Made by a program: the position numbers and the translations under genes
Origin: Bifidobacterium oedipodis
Lineage (GTDB): Bacteria; Actinomycetota; Actinomycetes; Actinomycetales; Bifidobacteriaceae
Direction: 5' to 3'
DNA length: 64,000 bases
Assembly: GCF_012932425.1 (NCBI RefSeq)
Contig: NZ_JAAIII010000001.1
Span: 248,001-312,000, forward strand
The notes under the pieces: model-generated
Database searches by the model: none
What the model saw: only the letters and a program-made list of their open reading frames with translations
Told to the model about the DNA's origin: nothing
Shown here: piece by piece, positions 28,629 to 40,357 of the stretch
Layout of the letters: each line of letters begins with the position of its first letter
Numbering within the stretch: the first letter of the stretch is position 1

Positions 28629-28862
28629 ATGCGAGAACGGGAATTCTGGGAATTACTTGAAGAAGTATTCGGCCGCACCTACGGCAGGTCGCTGTCGCGC
28701 GATCAGGAGCTGAATAAGCTGGACAACATGACCGTCGTTGAAGCACTGGAAGCAGGGCAGGAGCCTCGCGTGGTATGGAACGTGTTATGCGATCAAATGG
28801 AGATTCCCGATGCCAAACGGTGGGGCAAGGATCATGCGGCGCCTCCACTTCCGGCGGCTTGA
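28629..28862 (+). CDS. DUF3046 family protein
   Basis: A 77-residue protein of the DUF3046 family, an actinobacterial family of unknown function usually found just upstream of recA. The start MREREFWELLEEVFG and the motif LSRDQELNKLDNMTVVEALE are typical, as is the later PRVVWNVLCDQMEIPD. The true start is the ATG at 28629. A longer open frame begins at 28497 but runs through the clgR terminator. There is no membrane segment or signal peptide. No function is known, and conserved co-location with clgR and recA suggests a role in the stress or DNA-damage response. Confidence 0.87.
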   Translation: MREREFWELLEEVFGRTYGRSLSRDQELNKLDNMTVVEALEAGQEPRVVWNVLCDQMEIPDAKRWGKDHAAPPLPAA

Positions 28863-29188
28863 ACCATTCCACTTGTGGTGGCCTGATTGTTGGAAGGGCC
28901 GATGAATAGTGGGAAGCGTTATGGATGTGTGTGCGGTATCACGCCACGCCAATCGAACAAATGTTCGCCTATAGGCTATAGTTATCCACAGTGACCAACA
29001 AGAGCGCAAGAATCGTGAGGTAGCTGCTCCAGCCGCTTATGCCTTATGGCAGTAGGGATGAGGGGCTGGTGCGCCGACCGTGGCGGCAAGCTCTCTCCAC
29101 ATAGGTCGTTCCGGCTTGCCCACAAGCCGCGCGCGACCATACGGTGGAGACAATCCATTCGTTGTGCGACTTCGACAAGGAGAAGATC
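28863..29188 (+). promoter_or_regulatory. recA leader region
   Basis: A 326-bp gene-free stretch between the DUF3046 gene and recA. It holds the SOS box at 28954-28967, an AT-richer segment around 28970-28990 with a TATAGT-like box (28976-28981), and then about 200 bp of leader to the recA start. No other gene or strong hairpin is visible in it. A long 5' leader before recA is implied. Confidence 0.55.
28954..28967. promoter_or_regulatory. LexA-binding SOS box upstream of recA
   Basis: CGAACAAATGTTCG is a perfect match to the Gram-positive and actinobacterial LexA site CGAAC-N4-GTTCG, with a T before it. It lies 8 bp upstream of the TATAGT-like box and about 220 bp before recA, so LexA repression of recA is expected. 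Confidence 0.9.
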
Positions 29189-30388
29189 ATGGCAGCAGAA
29201 ACCAAGCCGGTGCACGATCCGGCCAAGGAGGCCAGGCCCGAGCTCGATCCCAAGCGCAAGGCGGCGCTTGACACTGCGCTGGCGCAGGTTGAGAAAAGCT
29301 TTGGCAAAGGCTCCGCAATGCGTCTGGGCGATCAGCCCGAACAGAACGTCGAGGTGATCCCCACCGGTTCCCTCGCACTCGACATGGCCCTGGGCATCGG
29401 TGGCCTGCCCCGAGGTCGTATTGTGGAGATCTACGGTCCGGAATCCTCCGGTAAAACTACGCTGGCCCTACATGTGGTGGCCAACGCCCAGCGCAAAGGG
29501 GGAGTGGCGGCTTATATCGACGCCGAACACGCGCTCGACCCCGCCTATGCTCGCAAGCTTGGCGTGGACACTGACTCGCTGATCGTCTCCCAGCCCGACA
29601 ATGGCGAGCAGGCACTGGAAATCGCCGACATGCTGATTCGCTCTGGTGCTTTGGACGTTATCGTTATCGATTCGGTGGCGGCCTTGGTGCCCAAGGCCGA
29701 AATCGAGGGCGAAATGGGTGACAGCCACGTCGGCCTGCAGGCGCGTCTGATGAGCCAGGCGCTGCGCAAGATGACCGGCGCGCTTTCCCAAGCGGGCACC
29801 ACGGCCATCTTCATCAACCAGCTGCGCGAAAAGATCGGTGTATTCTTCGGCAATCCCGAAACCACCACCGGCGGCAAGGCGCTGAAATTCTATGCCTCTG
29901 TGCGTCTGGATATCCGCCGTGTGCAAACACTGAAGAACGGCGACGAGGCCGTGGGCAACCGTACACGCGTCAAAGTCGTTAAAAACAAGATGGCCCCGCC
30001 CTTCAAATCCGCCGAATTCGACATGCTGTATGGCGAGGGCATCTCCCGTGAGGGTTCCGTGATTGACATGGCCCAGCAGGTCGGCGTGGTCAAGAAGTCC
30101 GGCTCGTGGTTCACCTATGAGGGCGACCAGCTTGGCCAGGGTCGTGAGAAGGTGCGTCAGTTCCTCAAGGACAATCCCGAGATCACCGAGGAGATTGAGA
30201 ACAAGGTGAAAGCTGAATTCGGTTTGATCGCCCCCGGCGATCAGTTCGCCGAAGACGGTGATGCCGCGGCGGCAGCCGCAGTCAGCGAAGCCGCCGCCGC
30301 TGACGCCGCCAAAGACGCCAAAGCCGCAACGGCTGCGCCGAAGACAGCCAACAAAGCTACGGCTAAAACCGTTGAACCTAAGGCGTGA
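29189..30388 (+). CDS. recA: Recombinase RecA
   Basis: RecA forms filaments on single-stranded DNA for homologous recombination and triggers LexA self-cleavage. The 399-residue protein has the Walker A motif GPESSGKT near residue 83, the DNA-binding loops around [20 protein letters not shown] and [19 protein letters not shown], and [17 protein letters not shown]. The C-terminus is a long Ala/Lys/Asp-rich tail (about 360-399), unusually rich in alanine. The ATG at 29189 follows AAGGAGA. The stop codon overlaps the recX start by 4 bp (GTGA), so RecX is made in step with RecA. Confidence 0.98.
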   Translation: MAAETKPVHDPAKEARPELDPKRKAALDTALAQVEKSFGKGSAMRLGDQPEQNVEVIPTGSLALDMALGIGGLPRGRIVEIYGPESSGKTTLALHVVANAQRKGGVAAYIDAEHALDPAYARKLGVDTDSLIVSQPDNGEQALEIADMLIRSGALDVIVIDSVAALVPKAEIEGEMGDSHVGLQARLMSQALRKMTGALSQAGTTAIFINQLREKIGVFFGNPETTTGGKALKFYASVRLDIRRVQTLKNGDEAVGNRTRVKVVKNKMAPPFKSAEFDMLYGEGISREGSVIDMAQQVGVVKKSGSWFTYEGDQLGQGREKVRQFLKDNPEITEEIENKVKAEFGLIAPGDQFAEDGDAAAAAAVSEAAAADAAKDAKAATAAPKTANKATAKTVEPKA

Positions 30389-30942
30389 CCATAAACACGA
30401 TGATGGACGCGAATACATTCCTTGCGGCTCATCCTGTAATGGGAAGCGAGCCGCAGGGACTTGCCACACATAAAGCGCAAGAGCATGACGATCTTGATGC
30501 CTGCCGTGAGGCTGCATTGCGACTACTGGATGCGGCACCCCGCGCATCGGGAGCATTGCGGGAGCGTCTGCTGGACAAAGGCTACGAAGCAGACATCGTC
30601 GATGAGGTCATTGAGCGTTTGACCCGCGTGCAATTGCTGGATGATTATGCCTATGCCCAATCGGCGGTGCGCTATTGTGCGGGCCGAATGATGGGCCGGC
30701 GCGGCACAGTATTGGAATTGATACGCAAAGGTGTTGAACGCGCTTTGGCCGAACAGGTTGCCTGTGAGGCTGAAAGCGAAGGCGTATTTGAGGAATCGGC
30801 GTGGGAGTTGGGCCGTGTTGTGGCCCGAAAAACCCGAGGCCTTGACCGGCAAGTGCGTCAGCGTCGTTTCTGGTCCGCCGGCGGGCGCAAAGGTCACGAC
30901 CCTGCAATCTTGCGTCGTGTGGCAGCCGAGCTATTGGTTTAA
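30385..30942 (+). CDS. recX: Regulatory protein RecX
   Basis: RecX binds RecA filaments and limits their activity. The 185-residue protein is all helical with three RecX repeats: [37 protein letters not shown] near residues 72-90, and the C-terminal half with [20 protein letters not shown]. The start is GTG at 30385 within the recA stop. An ATG at 30400 is also possible. The first 30 residues are not conserved. It is convergent with the RNase P RNA gene, 16 bp away. Confidence 0.92.
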   Translation: MTINTMMDANTFLAAHPVMGSEPQGLATHKAQEHDDLDACREAALRLLDAAPRASGALRERLLDKGYEADIVDEVIERLTRVQLLDDYAYAQSAVRYCAGRMMGRRGTVLELIRKGVERALAEQVACEAESEGVFEESAWELGRVVARKTRGLDRQVRQRRFWSAGGRKGHDPAILRRVAAELLV

Positions 30943-30958
30943 AGAAGTTTAAAGAAAG

Positions 30959-31324
30959 TGAGACCTCTTATACCCCGGGTTCTGTCACATACGTAAACGC
31001 ATGTGGATGGCCATCCATCTCGACCTGACGTTGCCGCCAGGCTCTAGCAGCCTACCCGATGGCACGAGCGAGCAGCTCTTACCGCCATCTGCTTGGCCTT
31101 GCTCCCGATGAGGCTTGCCATGCGGCCCACTGTTGCCAGGGGCCCGGTGTGCTCTTACCACGCCGTTTCACCCTTACCCGTCGAGGACGGGCGGTCTATT
31201 CTCTGTTGCGCTATCTCTCAGGTCGCCCTGGGCGGACGTTATCCGCCATCGTGCTCTGTGGAGCCCGGAAGTTCCTCAGCCGATCCCAATGAAGATCACG
31301 GCCGCGGCCATCAAGAGGTCTCAC
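30959..31324 (-). ncRNA. rnpB: RNase P RNA (type A)
   Basis: Read on the reverse strand, the sequence carries the universal M1 RNA elements. The 5' end GTGAGACCTCTTG pairs with the 3' end AAGAGGTCTCAC (P1). Next come GAGGAACTTCCGGGCTCCA with CAGAG, AAGGGTGAAACGGCGTGGTAAGAG, GGCAACAG, GGGAGCAAGGCCAAGCAGA, GGGTAGGCTGCTAGAGC, and the 3' ACAGAACCCGGGGTATA. The length of about 366 nt is usual for the type A actinobacterial form. It is the catalytic subunit that matures the 5' ends of tRNAs. A TATACT box (31335-31340 on the reverse strand) lies just upstream of the 5' end. It is convergent with recX. Confidence 0.95.
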
Positions 31325-31334
31325 AAGAACACAC

Positions 31335-31340
31335 AGTATA
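31335..31340 (-). promoter_or_regulatory. -10 box of rnpB
   Basis: TATACT on the reverse strand, with TG two bases upstream (TGTATACT), ends 11 nt before the predicted 5' end of RNase P RNA. No matching -35 is seen. An extended -10 promoter is likely. Confidence 0.5.
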
Positions 31341-31558
31341 CACGCCGGGCGAACAGCCCTGCGAGTCGCGCGACAATGGTGGGAATACTGGGCAATGTCA
31401 AGGTGAAAGCGACACGAAATAATCTATCGGATAAATTCGGGCGAGTTCTTCCGCCGTTTACATATTGTTCGTCTACAATAGGCCTTACCCGGATGGTAAC
31501 GATGCCGTCGGGGAACAGATATAGCGGCGCAAGTCGCTTGAGTTATAGGGAGGTCAAC

Positions 31559-32221
31559 ATGGAAATCGTCGTTACCGGACGCCACACACAGATCAAGCAA
31601 AGGTTCCGTGATGTCGTCGACCAGAAGATGAATCGTGTGACCGCTATCGCCCCGGATGCCCAGCGCGCGCAAATCGTACTGAGCCATGAGGGCAACCCGC
31701 GCCAGGCCGATACCGCCAAGCGCGTGGAAATCACCATTATCGCCGGACGCACCGTGGTGCGTGCAGAGGCGTCGAGCGCCGATGAGTTCAGCGCGCTCGA
31801 TATGGCGCTGGACAAGCTGACGCTCCGTCTGCGCCGCACGCGCGACCGCCGCAAGGATCATCGCCGTGGCTACACCGAGATGATGCCGGTGGATCTGGGC
31901 GTGGTGGAGCCGGAGGTTGAGGCCGAGGAGATTGCGGAGGAGCCGAACAACAGCCCTGCCGCCGCTGTGGCCTCTGACCTGGGTCCGGGCGAATCCGTCG
32001 AGGTGCAGGTTGGCGACACGCCGATTGTCATCCGTCGCAAGCTGCACATCGCCGAGCCGATGACCATCGACGAGGCTCTGTATGAGATGGAGTTGATCGG
32101 ACACGACTTCTTCCTGTTCGTCAACAAGGAAACCGGCCGTCCCTCCGTGGTCTACCATCGTCACGGCTGGAGCTACGGTGTCTTCGAGATCGACACCCCG
32201 GAGAACATGGCGAATGACTGA
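31559..32221 (+). CDS. hpf: Ribosome hibernation promoting factor, long form
   Basis: A 220-residue long-form HPF that pairs 70S ribosomes into inactive 100S dimers in stationary phase. The N-terminal S30AE domain (about 1-100, MEIVVTGRHTQIKQRFRDVV with the basic surface LRRTRDRRKDHRRG) binds the 30S channel. An acidic linker (about 115-150) leads to the C-terminal dimerisation domain (about 155-215, MTIDEALYEMELIGHDFFLF and then VYHRHGWSYGVFEIDTP). The ATG at 31559 follows AGGGAGGT. The longer upstream open frame overlaps the RNase P gene and is not used. A GC-rich hairpin ends the transcript before secA. Confidence 0.95.
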   Translation: MEIVVTGRHTQIKQRFRDVVDQKMNRVTAIAPDAQRAQIVLSHEGNPRQADTAKRVEITIIAGRTVVRAEASSADEFSALDMALDKLTLRLRRTRDRRKDHRRGYTEMMPVDLGVVEPEVEAEEIAEEPNNSPAAAVASDLGPGESVEVQVGDTPIVIRRKLHIAEPMTIDEALYEMELIGHDFFLFVNKETGRPSVVYHRHGWSYGVFEIDTPENMAND

Positions 32222-32249
32222 TCGCCGGTTGTGAAGCAGTAGGTTGTTC

Positions 32250-32282
32250 ATGGGCCGCCTCCCGTATAGGGAAGCGGCCCAT
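32250..32282 (+). terminator. Hairpin terminator of hpf
   Basis: ATGGGCCGC (32250-32258) pairs with GCGGCCCAT (32274-32282), and the inner TCCC/GGGA extends the stem around GTATA. No long T-run follows. It lies between hpf and secA. Confidence 0.75.
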
Positions 32283-32438
32283 TGCGTTGCTTGTGGAAGT
32301 GAAAGAACGCTGTTTGCTGATGATAATCGCCCACAATTCGTATAAATTTACGTAAATAGGACGAATTTTGTCGGCCCAAGGCGTGAGCGAGGGGTATGCT
32401 CTAAAACGGAAACCACCCAACCGATATAGGAGTACCAA

Positions 32439-35384
<2,946 letters not shown>

Positions 35385-35446
35385 GGCAAACCGCCGCACT
35401 ATAGCAGTGCATAAGGGTTAAACCGCATGGATTAGCCCGCAATACG

Positions 35447-35479
35447 AAACGGCCCGATGTTTGTAACATCGGGCCGTTT
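35447..35479 (+). terminator. Rho-independent terminator of secA
   Basis: AAACGGCCCGATGTT (35447-35461) and AACATCGGGCCGTTT (35465-35479) form a perfect 15-bp stem with a 3-nt loop. It starts 63 bp after the secA stop. Confidence 0.92.
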
Positions 35480-35531
35480 ACAATAGCGGCGAAACTGCTA
35501 TTGAGGCGTGTCCCACGCCAAGGAGGACAAC

Positions 35532-36581
35532 ATGGCCGAGTTCACATGGAAGTCGATTCTGACAAAGCTCGTCGGGGGAGAGCATCTAACCGCCGAGGAA
35601 TCCGAGTGGTTCGTCGACGACCTGATGCGTGGCAACGCCAATCCGGCGGCGGTGGGCGCTGTGCTCGCCACCCAGCAGCAACTGGGTTTGACCGCCGACG
35701 AAGTGCGTGGTGCCGCCAAGGCCATGGTCTCCCATGCCGTGCCACTGAAGGTATCCGGCGAATGCACGGATATCGTGGGCACTGGTGGCGACGGTGCTGC
35801 CACCGTGAACCTGTCGACCATGGGGTCGGTGGTTGCGGCCGCCGCCGGCGTGAAAATCGTCAAGCACGGCAATCGTGCCGCCTCATCGAAGTGCGGTGCC
35901 GCCGACTGCTTGGAAACCCTTGGCCTGCCGTTGGAATTGAAGCCTGAAGCCGTGGGCGAGATCGCCGATGAGGTGGGTATTACCTTCGCATTCGCCAAAA
36001 CCTTCCACCCGGCCATGCGTTTCGTCGGCCCGATTCGTGCAGCGCTCGGCGTTCCCTGTGTGTTCAACGTGCTGGGCCCGCTGACCAATCCTGCCACCCC
36101 CAAGCACATGGCCATCGGCTGCGCAAACCGCGCGATGAGCCCGATTATGGCCGCCGTCTACGCCGCCAATGGTCAAACTGGCATGGTCTACACTTCGCAT
36201 GAGGGATTGGACGAAATGGCACCTACCGGCCCGATTTCCGTGTGGGAATTCAAGGATGGCAAGGTTGTCGAAACCGAATTCGACCCGACCGTCGAACTGG
36301 GATTGGCACCCGTGACCATCGCCGACCTCAAGGGCGGAGAGCCGGCCTACAATGCGCAAGCCGCACGTGACTTCCTGGCTAATAAGGACGTGCCCTTCCG
36401 CTCCACCGCACTGCTGAACGCGGCTTCCGCCATCGTGGCAGACGGTCATATGGTGCCCGCCGACGGCACGTTGGCCGAACGCTTCAAGGTAGCCTACGCA
36501 CTCGCTGAAGAGGCTGTGGTGTCCGGCAAGGCGGCAGCCCTACTGGATAAGTGGATTAGCGTCGCCCAATCTAAGGCCTGA
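35532..36581 (+). CDS. trpD: Anthranilate phosphoribosyltransferase
   Basis: TrpD transfers phosphoribose from PRPP to anthranilate in tryptophan synthesis. The 349-residue protein has the PRPP loop CTDIVGTGGDGAATVNLST near residues 77-95, the conserved KHGNRAASSKCGAADCLETLG, the anthranilate-site arginine segment GPIRAALG, and the NVLGPLTNPA segment. The ATG at 35532 follows AAGGAGGA. No other trp gene is adjacent, so trpD stands alone as in several Actinobacteria. It is the last housekeeping gene before the uronate locus. Confidence 0.95.
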   Translation: MAEFTWKSILTKLVGGEHLTAEESEWFVDDLMRGNANPAAVGAVLATQQQLGLTADEVRGAAKAMVSHAVPLKVSGECTDIVGTGGDGAATVNLSTMGSVVAAAAGVKIVKHGNRAASSKCGAADCLETLGLPLELKPEAVGEIADEVGITFAFAKTFHPAMRFVGPIRAALGVPCVFNVLGPLTNPATPKHMAIGCANRAMSPIMAAVYAANGQTGMVYTSHEGLDEMAPTGPISVWEFKDGKVVETEFDPTVELGLAPVTIADLKGGEPAYNAQAARDFLANKDVPFRSTALLNAASAIVADGHMVPADGTLAERFKVAYALAEEAVVSGKAAALLDKWISVAQSKA

Positions 36582-36610
36582 TTTTTCCGACAATTCATTC
36601 CTGTCAAACT

Positions 36611-36655
36611 GGCACTTCCCATAGTCCAACTGTTAAGTGACTTAAGGGGAGTGCC
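36611..36655 (+). terminator. Hairpin after trpD
   Basis: GGCACTTCCC (36611-36620) pairs with GGGGAGTGCC (36646-36655) with one mismatch, and inside it TTAAG-TGA-CTTAA (36633-36645) pairs again. A likely terminator of trpD, without a T-run. Confidence 0.6.
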
Positions 36656-36670
36656 GCGTGATAGAGGAGA

Positions 36671-36718
36671 AAAGCGTTGCCTTGGGTTGCACCGGCAAAC
36701 AACCTGTGGCAACGCTTT
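36671..36718. promoter_or_regulatory. Inverted repeat upstream of uxaB
   Basis: AAAGCGTTGCC (36671-36681) and GGCAACGCTTT (36708-36718) are perfect arms separated by 26 bp. The arms contain the GTTGC/GCAAC half-site seen at the other promoters of this locus, and an inner GGTTG/CAACC pair lies between them. It could be an operator or a second terminator. It ends 60 bp before the uxaB start. Confidence 0.5.
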
Positions 36719-36778
36719 GCCTGACGCTGAGCTCGTCGGCATAGGCTGATGTCCACCTACGAGGAGGTACATCACCCT

Positions 36779-38224
36779 ATGGAAACACTGAATGCCAATG
36801 TCGCCCAGAAGCTCGGGCTGACCAACCCCAAGAACGATGAACGTCCGATTAAGGTCGTGCAGTTCGGTGAAGGCAACTTCCTGCGCGCCTTCGTCGACTG
36901 GATTATCCAGCAGCTCAACAACGCCGGCGAATTCAACGGCAACGTCGCCATCGTCCAGCCGCTACCCTTCGGCCGCGTCAAGGAACTCAACGATCAGGAT
37001 CGCCTGTACACCGTGATTCTCGAAGGCCTCAAGAACGGCAAGGAAGTGCAGAGCCGCGAGGTTATCGACTCCATCGGTGCCGCCCTCAACGTATACGAGG
37101 ATTGGGAAGGCTATCTGGCCCTCGCCGACAATCCGGATCTGCAGATCGTCATCTCCAACACCACCGAAGCCGGCATCGCCACCAGCGACGAAGACGATGT
37201 CGACGCGCAACCGCCCAAGAGCTATCCGGCCAAGCTCACCCAGCTGCTCAAGCGCCGCTTCGACAAGGGACTGCCGGGCCTGCTGATCATCCCTTGCGAA
37301 CTCATCGCTGACAACGGCATTGCTCTGAGGGCAACGCTGGTGGAAACGGCCAAGCGTTTCGGCTATGGCGAGGAATTCATCAACTGGCTCGTCACCGACA
37401 ACACCTTCGTCTCCACTCTCGTCGACCGCATCGTGCCCGGCTTCCCGCGCGACAACGCCGAAGCGCTGTGGAACGAGCTCGGCTATGTGGACAACAATAT
37501 GGTCAAGGCCGAGCCCTTCGCCCTGTGGGTTGTGGCCGGCGACCAGGCCGCACAGGACAAGGTCAATGAGCTGCTGCCCGCCAAGCGTCTTGGCATCGAC
37601 CTGGTCACCTGCGAGCAGGTGCAGCCCTACCGCGAACGCAAGGTGTATCTGCTCAACGGCCCGCACACCACCATGGCTCAGGTCGCTCGTCTCGCGGGCC
37701 TGAACACCGTGGGCGAAGTGATGAACGACGATATCGTGCGTTCCTTCATCGAGCGTGAAATGCACGAGGAGATCATCCCCGTACTCACCCTGCCCGAAGA
37801 GGAGCTCAACGCTTTCGCCGACGCCGTGCTCGAACGCTTCAAGAACCCGTTCGTCAAGCATTCGCTCGACTCCATCGGCCTCAACTCCGTTTCCAAGTTC
37901 ACGGCCCGCCTGCTGCCGAACGTCAAGCGCAACGTCGAACAGGGCCGTGGCGTGCCAGCCCGCATCGCCTTGGCACTGGCTGGTCTCTATGCCGCCTACG
38001 CCGGCGTGGCGCCGACCCCGGTGAATGTGACCGATGCGGACGAGGTCAAGGCAAAGTTCGCCGGTAAGGGCGCCAAAGCGGATGACGTGAAGGCGATTCT
38101 GGCTGACACCGACCTGTGGGGCGAGGATCTGACCGCCATCGACGCTCTGGCCGATGTGGTCGCCGCCGATGTGGCCGCCATCGCTGAGGGCCGCATCAAG
38201 GAGCTCATCGCCGCCTTGGCATAG
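36779..38224 (+). CDS. uxaB: Tagaturonate reductase (altronate oxidoreductase)
   Basis: UxaB reduces D-tagaturonate with NADH to D-altronate in galacturonate breakdown. The 481-residue protein matches the usual length of 483 and the family start VVQFGEGNFLRAFVDWII, the Rossmann dinucleotide region of long-chain mannitol-type dehydrogenases. Later motifs are NTTEAGI, LLIIPCELIADNG and the lysine region RERKVYLLNGPHTTMA. The ATG at 36779 lies 11 bp after GAGGAGG. A GTG-like upstream frame from 36749 would start before that ribosome site. It opens the uronate locus and is followed by kdgK. The partner altronate dehydratase UxaA is not seen in this window. Confidence 0.93.
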   Translation: METLNANVAQKLGLTNPKNDERPIKVVQFGEGNFLRAFVDWIIQQLNNAGEFNGNVAIVQPLPFGRVKELNDQDRLYTVILEGLKNGKEVQSREVIDSIGAALNVYEDWEGYLALADNPDLQIVISNTTEAGIATSDEDDVDAQPPKSYPAKLTQLLKRRFDKGLPGLLIIPCELIADNGIALRATLVETAKRFGYGEEFINWLVTDNTFVSTLVDRIVPGFPRDNAEALWNELGYVDNNMVKAEPFALWVVAGDQAAQDKVNELLPAKRLGIDLVTCEQVQPYRERKVYLLNGPHTTMAQVARLAGLNTVGEVMNDDIVRSFIEREMHEEIIPVLTLPEEELNAFADAVLERFKNPFVKHSLDSIGLNSVSKFTARLLPNVKRNVEQGRGVPARIALALAGLYAAYAGVAPTPVNVTDADEVKAKFAGKGAKADDVKAILADTDLWGEDLTAIDALADVVAADVAAIAEGRIKELIAALA

Positions 38225-38242
38225 GAGAGCCGATAACAGCCG

Positions 38243-38270
38243 AAACCCGTGGCAACATTGCCACGGGTTT
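38243..38270 (+). terminator. Rho-independent terminator of uxaB
   Basis: AAACCCGTGGCA (38243-38254) and TGCCACGGGTTT (38259-38270) form a perfect stem around ACAT, followed by GTTCGTT. It separates uxaB from kdgK. Confidence 0.88.
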
Positions 38271-38314
38271 GTTCGTTATGCCGTACCCTTGAAACCGCTA
38301 ACGAAATATCGACG

Positions 38315-38352
38315 CATCCCACGTAGCAGTGGGATGGTTGGGGTACCCAACC
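38315..38352. promoter_or_regulatory. Two adjacent inverted repeats upstream of kdgK
   Basis: CATCCCAC (38315-38322) pairs with GTGGGATG (38329-38336), and directly after it GGTTGGG (38336-38342) pairs with CCCAACC (38346-38352). Together they could form a stem-loop leader or paired operator sites just before the kdgK ribosome site. Confidence 0.5.
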
Positions 38353-38379
38353 ACGCTTTTCGACGAAAGAGGGTTGAAC

Positions 38380-39363
38380 GTGACGGACGGCGCGATTACC
38401 GTAAACGGCATCAGCAAGGGCAAAGTGCTGCTGGTCGGCGAACCAATGTGCCTATTCACCGCCGAACAGGAAGGCCCGATGAGCGAGGTTCCCACGTGGG
38501 GGGCTTCGGTGGCCGGTGCCGAGCTGAACGTGGCAATCGGATTGCAGCGCCTCGGCCAGCATCCGGTATATATGACCAAGCTCGGCGACGATCCCATGGC
38601 CGAACGCATCCTTCAATTCATGCAGCGCAATGGGCTCGACACCTCGCTGGCAGCCACGGATCCCACGCATCTGACCGGTTTCATGCTCAAGTCCAAGGTC
38701 TCGCAGGGAGATCCGAAAACCGCATATTGGCGCAGGAACTCCGCCGCCTCCACCATCAGCAGCGACGATGTGCGCGCACTTGACTGGTCCGGCGTCAGCC
38801 TGATGCATTTAACCGGTATCCTGCCGCCGTTATCCACCTTGGAAGCCTCCTCCGTGCTGGTGGATGAGGCCCATGCCCATGGTGCTTACGTGAGCTTCGA
38901 TCCCAATCTGCGTCCCGCACTTTGGCCAAGCGCCGACGTGATGCGCGACACCCTGCGTATGCTCGCCTCCAAATCCGACATGATTCTTCCCGGCATCGGC
39001 GAAGGCAAGGAACTGTTCGGCGTTGAAACCGTGGAAGACACAGCCAAGGCGTTCCTCGACAATGGCGCCAAGCTGGTGGTCGTCAAGGACGGTCCGCGCG
39101 GTGCCTATGCTTCCAACGGCGAGACGTCGGTGCGTGTGCCCGGCTTTGTGGTTGACCATGTGGTCGATACGGTTGGTGCCGGCGACGGTTTTGCGGCAGG
39201 TACGCTTTCCGCACTGCTGGAAGGCAAGGATCTGGCCACGGCAATGGAACGCGGATGCGCGCTCGGTGCCATCCAGACCCAGCATGTCTCCGACAACGAA
39301 GGCCTTCCCACTCCGAACGAACTGGTCGAGTTCATGGCCTCGCACAAGCGCGTCGAACTGTAA
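38380..39363 (+). CDS. kdgK: 2-keto-3-deoxygluconate kinase
   Basis: A 327-residue PfkB-family sugar kinase. In this setting it phosphorylates 2-keto-3-deoxygluconate (KDG) to KDPG for the aldolase encoded next. Ribokinase-fold signatures are visible: the substrate region GASVAGAELNVAIGLQRLG near 41-59, the first PfkB motif after it, and the second motif DTVGAGDGFAAG at 263-274 with the catalytic base D269. The start is GTG at 38380 after AGAGGG. An in-frame upstream frame from 38329 would run through an inverted-repeat pair. It is placed between uxaB and kdgA, the order expected for uronate catabolism. Confidence 0.9.
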   Translation: MTDGAITVNGISKGKVLLVGEPMCLFTAEQEGPMSEVPTWGASVAGAELNVAIGLQRLGQHPVYMTKLGDDPMAERILQFMQRNGLDTSLAATDPTHLTGFMLKSKVSQGDPKTAYWRRNSAASTISSDDVRALDWSGVSLMHLTGILPPLSTLEASSVLVDEAHAHGAYVSFDPNLRPALWPSADVMRDTLRMLASKSDMILPGIGEGKELFGVETVEDTAKAFLDNGAKLVVVKDGPRGAYASNGETSVRVPGFVVDHVVDTVGAGDGFAAGTLSALLEGKDLATAMERGCALGAIQTQHVSDNEGLPTPNELVEFMASHKRVEL

Positions 39364-39452
39364 ACAGCACAACCGTAAACAACGCAACTGCAAACAACGC
39401 TCTGACGCAATCGCAACAACAAGATTTCCAATAAACAGACAAGGACAACATC
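39364..39452 (+). repeat. Imperfect short tandem repeats between kdgK and kdgA
   Basis: The 89-bp spacer holds three decayed copies of a roughly 15-bp unit with core AAACAACGCAACTG-like (TAAACAGCACAACCG, TAAACAACGCAACTG, CAAACAACGCTCTGA). It has no hairpin. The low-complexity CAAC-rich strand may be an unstructured leader for kdgA. Confidence 0.5.
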
Positions 39453-40103
39453 ATGACTAAGCGCACGAATGAGGAAAACCTCGCATACTTCACCGAGCTG
39501 GGCATCGTCCCGCTGGTGACCCTGCATTCCGTGGAGGAAGCGATTCCTCTGGCCAAGGCGCTTGAAGCCGGCGGTGTGCCGGTCGCCGAAGTGACCTTCC
39601 GCTCCCCGTTTGCCATCGAAGGCATGAAGGCCATCCGCGACAACGTGCCCGGCGTGACCCTTGTGGCCGGCACCGTGCACAACGTCGAGCAGGCCGAAGC
39701 CGCCATCGAAGCCGGTTGCGAAGGCTTGGTGACCCCGAGTTTCGACGAGCCGGTCGTCAATTGGGCCATGGACAACAATGTGCTGATTCTGCCTGGCACC
39801 GCTGTGCCCTCCGACGTCGAGAAGGCCTATGATCTGGGTCTGCGTCACGTCAAGTTCTTCCCGGCCGAGGCCTACGGCGGCGTCAAAACCCTGAAGGCAC
39901 TGAACGGCCCGTTTGCCGAAATGAAGTTCCTGCCCACCGGTGGCGTGAGCCTCAAGAACGCCCCTGAGTACCTGGCTTTGAAGAACGTGTTCGCCATCGG
40001 CGGCTCGTTCCCGGTGCCCTCCGCCGCTCAGAAGGCCGGCGATTGGGCCGCCATCGAGCAGGCATGCAAGGATGCCCGCGAACTGGTCAAGGCCGCTCGC
40101 TGA
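39453..40103 (+). CDS. kdgA: KDPG aldolase (2-keto-3-deoxy-6-phosphogluconate aldolase)
   Basis: A 216-residue class I aldolase that splits KDPG into pyruvate and glyceraldehyde-3-phosphate. The Schiff-base lysine is K134 in LRHVKFFPAEAYGG, the general acid/base is E46 in VAEVTFRS, and R50 follows it. The phosphate-binding loop PTGGVSLKN is near 169-177. E. coli Eda has about 213 residues. As Bifidobacterium normally uses the fructose-6-phosphate phosphoketolase shunt, this lower half of the Entner-Doudoroff route marks uronic-acid use. It follows kdgK by 89 bp, and a strong terminator follows. Confidence 0.95.
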   Translation: MTKRTNEENLAYFTELGIVPLVTLHSVEEAIPLAKALEAGGVPVAEVTFRSPFAIEGMKAIRDNVPGVTLVAGTVHNVEQAEAAIEAGCEGLVTPSFDEPVVNWAMDNNVLILPGTAVPSDVEKAYDLGLRHVKFFPAEAYGGVKTLKALNGPFAEMKFLPTGGVSLKNAPEYLALKNVFAIGGSFPVPSAAQKAGDWAAIEQACKDARELVKAAR

Positions 40104-40164
40104 GTTGCTGAGCCAACGCGTGTAATTGCCGTATACGACTTACCTCTGACTCCTTTCCAATTGG

Positions 40165-40208
40165 AAAAGCCGCCCATCGCGTCATCGTCAGCGCGATGCG
40201 CGGCTTTT
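40165..40208 (+). terminator. Terminator of kdgA
   Basis: Arms of 17 nt (40165-40181 and 40192-40208, starting AAAAGCCGC and ending GCGGCTTTT, with one mismatch) enclose a 10-nt loop. Directly before it is the palindrome TTTCCAATTGGAAA (40154-40167), which shares its last bases. Confidence 0.88.
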
Positions 40209-40357
40209 CGCTTCTAACCGCCACGTATGGCGTACACTGTCTGATATGGCGCAACAGCCGGCGACGCCGGCCGCAGCCGGGTCAATCGCAGGTGGTAGGT
40301 TCGGGGACGGGCCACGGCCCATGTGCGGACAAGGTGGTAGAAGGAGAGACAAGGCCG

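Noticed and set aside
31115-31558. An N-terminal extension of hpf through the rnpB region
   Set aside because: The frame is open by chance over RNase P RNA. The S30AE domain begins exactly at the ATG at 31559 with a strong ribosome site.
39364-39452. A possible small gene or CRISPR-like array between kdgK and kdgA
   Set aside because: The repeats are degenerate and about 15 bp, with no spacers and no start codon with a ribosome site.
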